A stretch of 64,000 nucleotides of DNA from Dermatemys mawii. Taxonomy: Eukaryota > Chordata > Testudines > Dermatemydidae. The notes beneath the pieces were generated by a model. That model did not search any database. It had not been told where the DNA came from and worked only from the letters and a program-made list of their open reading frames with translations. The stretch covers positions 56,160,720 to 56,224,719 of the forward strand of contig ML677334.1 of the NCBI GenBank assembly GCA_007922305.1, read 5' to 3'. How positions within the stretch are numbered: position 1 is the first letter of the stretch; every line of letters starts with the position of its first letter. Of this stretch, positions 60,692 through 64,000 are shown piece after piece. The position numbers were made by a program, and so were the translations under genes.

Positions 60692-60877
60692 CAGTGGGAC
60701 CCGGCAATACCGCAACAATCGGGATCCAAAAAAAATCGATCATGATAATGGCGGGGTCGCAGTATTGCAGGGTTCCACTGCATCAAATCAGCGTACGACG
60801 ACATCGGAAGCCAGCCGTGCACCGTGCTATAAGCGGATTCACGCTATAGTGGAGCGCGGTATTGTGCAGTACCACTG
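60692..60877. mobile_element. compound mariner/Tigger-like MITE with three termini
   Basis: The outer ends CAGTGGGACCCGGCAATACC and GGTATTGTGCAGTACCACTG are inverted repeats flanked by TA on each side (60690-60691 and 60878-60879), as expected for Tc1/mariner. A third terminus, GCAGTATTGCAGGGTTCCACTG, ends at 60780 in the same orientation as the right end. The 89-bp left part is therefore a complete inverted-repeat unit by itself, and the right part is appended to it. Confidence 0.75.
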
Positions 60878-60879
60878 TA

Positions 60880-62010
60880 TTTGGAAAATAATAGCCATGC
60901 ATCTGGAAGTTTACCACATGCAGGGTCTGGCAGACACTTTTCATGGTGCTGTTGCTGCCATTAAATTACTTAACAGAAAAAATCATACTATGAAATAAAA
61001 ATTGCTTTCACTAAACTTTTCTATTCAGTCCTTCAGCCTTCATCAAGCTGCTGGCAAAGGATTGGATTCTTCCCTCACTGACACCATTGCATCTAAGATT
61101 GGTATCTGGCCCATGGTATTTTCCCACTGCTCCTACAGCAATGCAGTTAATGTTTTTCCAAACCCTCCTGCTCAAGAGCACATTTTAATCTAGCTATTTT
61201 AAGGTGAATGTCATGCTTAGGAAAAGTGTCAGGATCACCACCATTGGTGACTGTTGTCCTCTATCCACAGAACATGCAGTGGTGGAGCAAGCTTTCCTAC
61301 ATCACTCTGCCAATGCAATCAAGCTCAACTTTGATCCAAAGAAGCACCTGTATCATTGAAAAGCTAGTTCAATCTATGTTAAAGCTGCAACAAAGGTGCT
61401 AGCCATTTGTCACCAGAGTTTCTGTGAAATGGGCACTGGGAACCAGACTAAGACCACCAAACCTTTTCATGTAGGTTACCCAACGCAGCCAGCAGATGGT
61501 GGCAGAGGTGATGTACGGGGGACGGACATGGGAGGATGCAAGGTCACATTCTCCTCTTCCTCCAATTTCTGCTAAGGTGGGAATCGGGCTGAACGTGGGT
61601 GAGAGGGACATGCCTGGGAAAGGCACTGGCACCTAGCATGCCCACCATTAGGAGGCACCTGGAGTAGGGAAGAGAGACTGGGCTGGTAGCAAAGCTCTGC
61701 CAGAGAGGGCGCAGGGAGGCCCACTGAGTCCTGTCCCTTTCTTGCCCACAGTTACCAATGCTTGGCAGTAAAGTGTCTGGAGCCTGCTCCAACATGTGCC
61801 ATGCCCAACGGGGAACTGATAGGAGAAGTGGAGACGGAGTGCCGTCTTGGAGTGGGTGTGAGAGGTAAGGGGGTGGACGGGGGTGGGGAAGCAGCTCTAT
61901 AAATCAAAACTCCTTTGTCTCTTGTGTGTCTGCCCTGAATCCCATTGCATACCTATTGTGCCCACACACACATACACTATCAATAGCTATGCTTCACCTT
62001 TGGATGGCAG
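60880..62010. other. 5' flanking DNA, unclassified
   Basis: This is mixed-composition sequence with a GC-richer patch at 61440-61900 that may be part of an old repeat. No terminus, coding domain or RNA gene was recognised. Confidence 0.4.
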
Positions 62011-62018
62011 TAACTTCC

Positions 62019-63560
62019 AAGGTGGAATGATTTAAATCAAAATGATTTAAATCACTGATTTTTAATAATGATTTAAATCACCAAGCAGGAAACCTTGCTT
62101 TAAATTATTGATTTTAATCTTTTTTTGCATCTGTACATTTTAGTTATTTCTTAAAGAAAAATTGATTCTCATTTGCTAATAACCATTAAAATGTTGTTTT
62201 GCAACTAAACTCAGCCTTTGCACTAAATTTGAAATTTCTCTTAGCTAGCCAGGAGGATACACTATATTTAGACACATTTAAGTAATTACATAAGTTACCA
62301 CACATTTATTCAGATTCTTAGTTTTTATTATGTTAGCAAATGATTCATTTTTACTTATTAGATTTTTTTTACTCATGATTTTTATTAATGGAATGGAAGA
62401 GAAAAACAAGCTTTTTTCCTTTTTCAGTTCTTATTTGGTTTCTCAGCTTTGAATGAGCTGGTCTCTGGAATACAGAAAATATTCTCTCTCTCTCTCTGCT
62501 TGCAGAAGAAGCTACTGCTATCAAAAGCTGATTAAGTACTGTGACAAAGCTCCAAGTCTGTACTTGTGGGTCCTGCACTTCCTGGCAGATTTAGGGGCCT
62601 CAGAAACTCATCTAGGCCCCAGAGTGACCTCCCTTTCTCAGTATAATTGGCAAGAGTCACCACCTAGTGAGTTACCTTCATCACAGGCCAGTATGGAAGA
62701 TGGAAAAGGGGGGAGCCCAGGCCCACCCTCTACTCCAGACTCCAGCCCAGGGACCCTAATAGTATCAGCTAAGATGGCTGACCTTTTAGGCACAAAACAC
62801 AATACAATTCCCTGGGCTACTTCCCCACAGCAGTCCCTGCTTCTTCAAACTCCACTTCACCCTTACCTCAGGCCCTCCTTCCTTCTGTATGGTATGTTGT
62901 CCTACACTCAGTCTCACCAACAGCATAACTTCCTCTCACAGCTCCTGACACCCACAGCCCACCTGACTAACTGGGAGGTTTTTATCTGGTTTCAGCCAGT
63001 CCCTGACTGGCTTCAGGTGTCCCAATTAGGCTAGCTGTTTCTACTCCTTTCTAGAAGGTTCTTCATTGGCCCCAGGTGTCTTGATTGGCCTGGAGTAGCC
63101 TTTGTTTGGCTATCCAGGGAACAAGGACCTGCAAATCCTGAGACTAATATACCTGCCTTCCAGCACTCTCCTATATCCTTCTGGTCTGACTCCGTCACAG
63201 TACCTTACCCCAGATATTCAAAGGGAAGTCAATGGGAATTAGGCAGCTAAATAACTTGGAGGATCTGGTCCTTCAACAACAAAATCTAGTTTCAGGTGTT
63301 TAGCCAGTGACTTCCTCCAGTTCAGTGGTTGGATTTCTTTAAAACTTTGGCCGCAAGCAGGTACTGCTTAATATTTTTATTTAATTTAAATTATTTTAAT
63401 AAATTATAATAAGTTTTGGTCTTAATATAGGTAGTCAATTTCAAATTTAATTTTAAGTAGATTTATTTTTAAAAATAAAAATTTATGTAATTTACATTAA
63501 AAATTTGTTTACATTTTAAAAAACAATTTAAATTAAATTGTTGATTTAAATTCACCCTGG
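62019..63560. mobile_element. AT-rich hAT-like element, 8-bp TSD, interrupted by an insertion
   Basis: The left end AAGGTGGAATGATTTAAATC and the right end GATTTAAATTCACCCTGG (reverse complement CCAGGGTGAATTTAAATC) are imperfect inverted termini. The same 8 bp TAACTTCC flank both sides (62011-62018 and 63561-63568). Subterminal GATTTAAATCA repeats are stacked at 62029-62082. Removing the insertion at 62540-63199 leaves about 0.88 kb. No transposase is visible. hAT is suggested by the 8-bp duplication only. Confidence 0.75.
62540..63199. mobile_element. nested solo-LTR-like insertion, 660 bp, 4-bp TSD
   Basis: The unit starts TGTGACAAAGCTCC and ends GACTCCGTCACA, giving TG...CA ends with a TGTGAC/GTCACA inverted hexamer. 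It is flanked by GTAC on both sides (62536-62539 and 63200-63203). The interior is C-rich, unlike its AT-rich host element. The 193-codon plus frame inside has no recognisable domain. This fits a solo LTR. No internal retroelement genes remain. Confidence 0.65.
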
Positions 63561-64000
63561 TAACTTCCGGTCTACATATGAACTGGTGACCTAATGCTAA
63601 AAAGCTTCATGTCATATCAATTCACTATTTACATTTACTTTTTTTTTTTAAGTACCATAAGGATAATGGACATAACTTAGTTTTACCTAGAAAAACTCAA
63701 GGGGTTTCAGAAAACCCACTTTAAAATCCCATAGGAAAGCTAATTAGTAGATTCCCCAGTCCCTCACCTCTTCACTTTGTGAGCACACACAACCCTAGTT
63801 ATTGAGGTTATCACAGTCTAATTGAAAAAACATGGTAGTGGTAGCTCCTCACTAGGTTATGGACAGGCATTGCAGCACTGGGAACTAACTTGGCTTCTTT
63901 TTACTTCAAATAATATAAAGAATATTAACAAAACAAACTTTCTGGGAAGTAAAGAATCATACTATAGAACCGGACCAGGAAAGATGGAGGTATGTATAAA

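Noticed and set aside
62453..63034. Plus-strand frame of 193 codons
   Set aside because: It starts in the AT-rich element and runs through the inserted LTR-like unit, crossing the insertion junction. It cannot be an original gene.
1..64000. tRNA, rRNA, CRISPR, phage, operon or toxin-antitoxin features
   Set aside because: The window is vertebrate genomic DNA. I scanned for the usual signatures and saw none.

Overview
This is vertebrate chromosomal DNA, most likely from a turtle or another non-avian sauropsid. The open reading frames are short and scattered, there are splice sites, AT-rich intronic sequence, one sharp CpG-rich block, CR1 retrotransposon copies (the last stretch of a CR1 3' end ending in the 'TCATAGAT..AAGGCCAGAAGGGACC' type sequence), and hAT, PIF/Harbinger and mariner-type relics. 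The taxon call is an inference from repeat types and from the protein-level match to bird/reptile N-cadherin.

The only host gene I can support is CDH2 (N-cadherin), on the minus strand. Exon 1 (coding part 57161-57241) encodes the 27-residue signal-peptide segment MCRIAGAPPR...AALQQ. Exon 2 (43585-43696, 112 bp) encodes the start of the prodomain (APVKATCED...CKTGFPE...EGQPLLN). Intron 1 (13,464 bp) separates them. Everything from 43584 down to position 1 belongs to the very large intron 2, whose far end is outside the window. The mature cadherin repeats, transmembrane segment and catenin-binding tail are not here. Positions 57242 to about 58480 hold the GC-rich 5' UTR and promoter, and about 58500-64000 is 5' flanking DNA.

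The rest is a repeat landscape. The best-defined units are hAT elements with 8-bp target duplications at 42154-42827, 44716-44937, 48078-49414 and 62019-63560, the last interrupted by a 660-bp TG...CA insertion with a 4-bp duplication. Others are a decayed PIF/Harbinger transposase region (about 5690-7183) and a MITE with a similar terminus (59508-59773), an internally deleted CR1 (10185-11115), an antisense CR1 (53130-53965), fold-back elements (4748-5150, 8095-8266, 28513-28775), and a compound mariner-like MITE (60692-60877). Two short hAT elements sit about 0.8 and 1.0 kb on either side of exon 2.

I found no rRNA, tRNA, CRISPR array, operon or convincing second protein-coding gene. I see no sign of a new biological system. 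The interest lies in the gene's 5' architecture, the CTG-encoded leucine run in the signal peptide, a minisatellite next to exon 1, possible regulatory DNA in intron 2, and several well-dated nested repeats.
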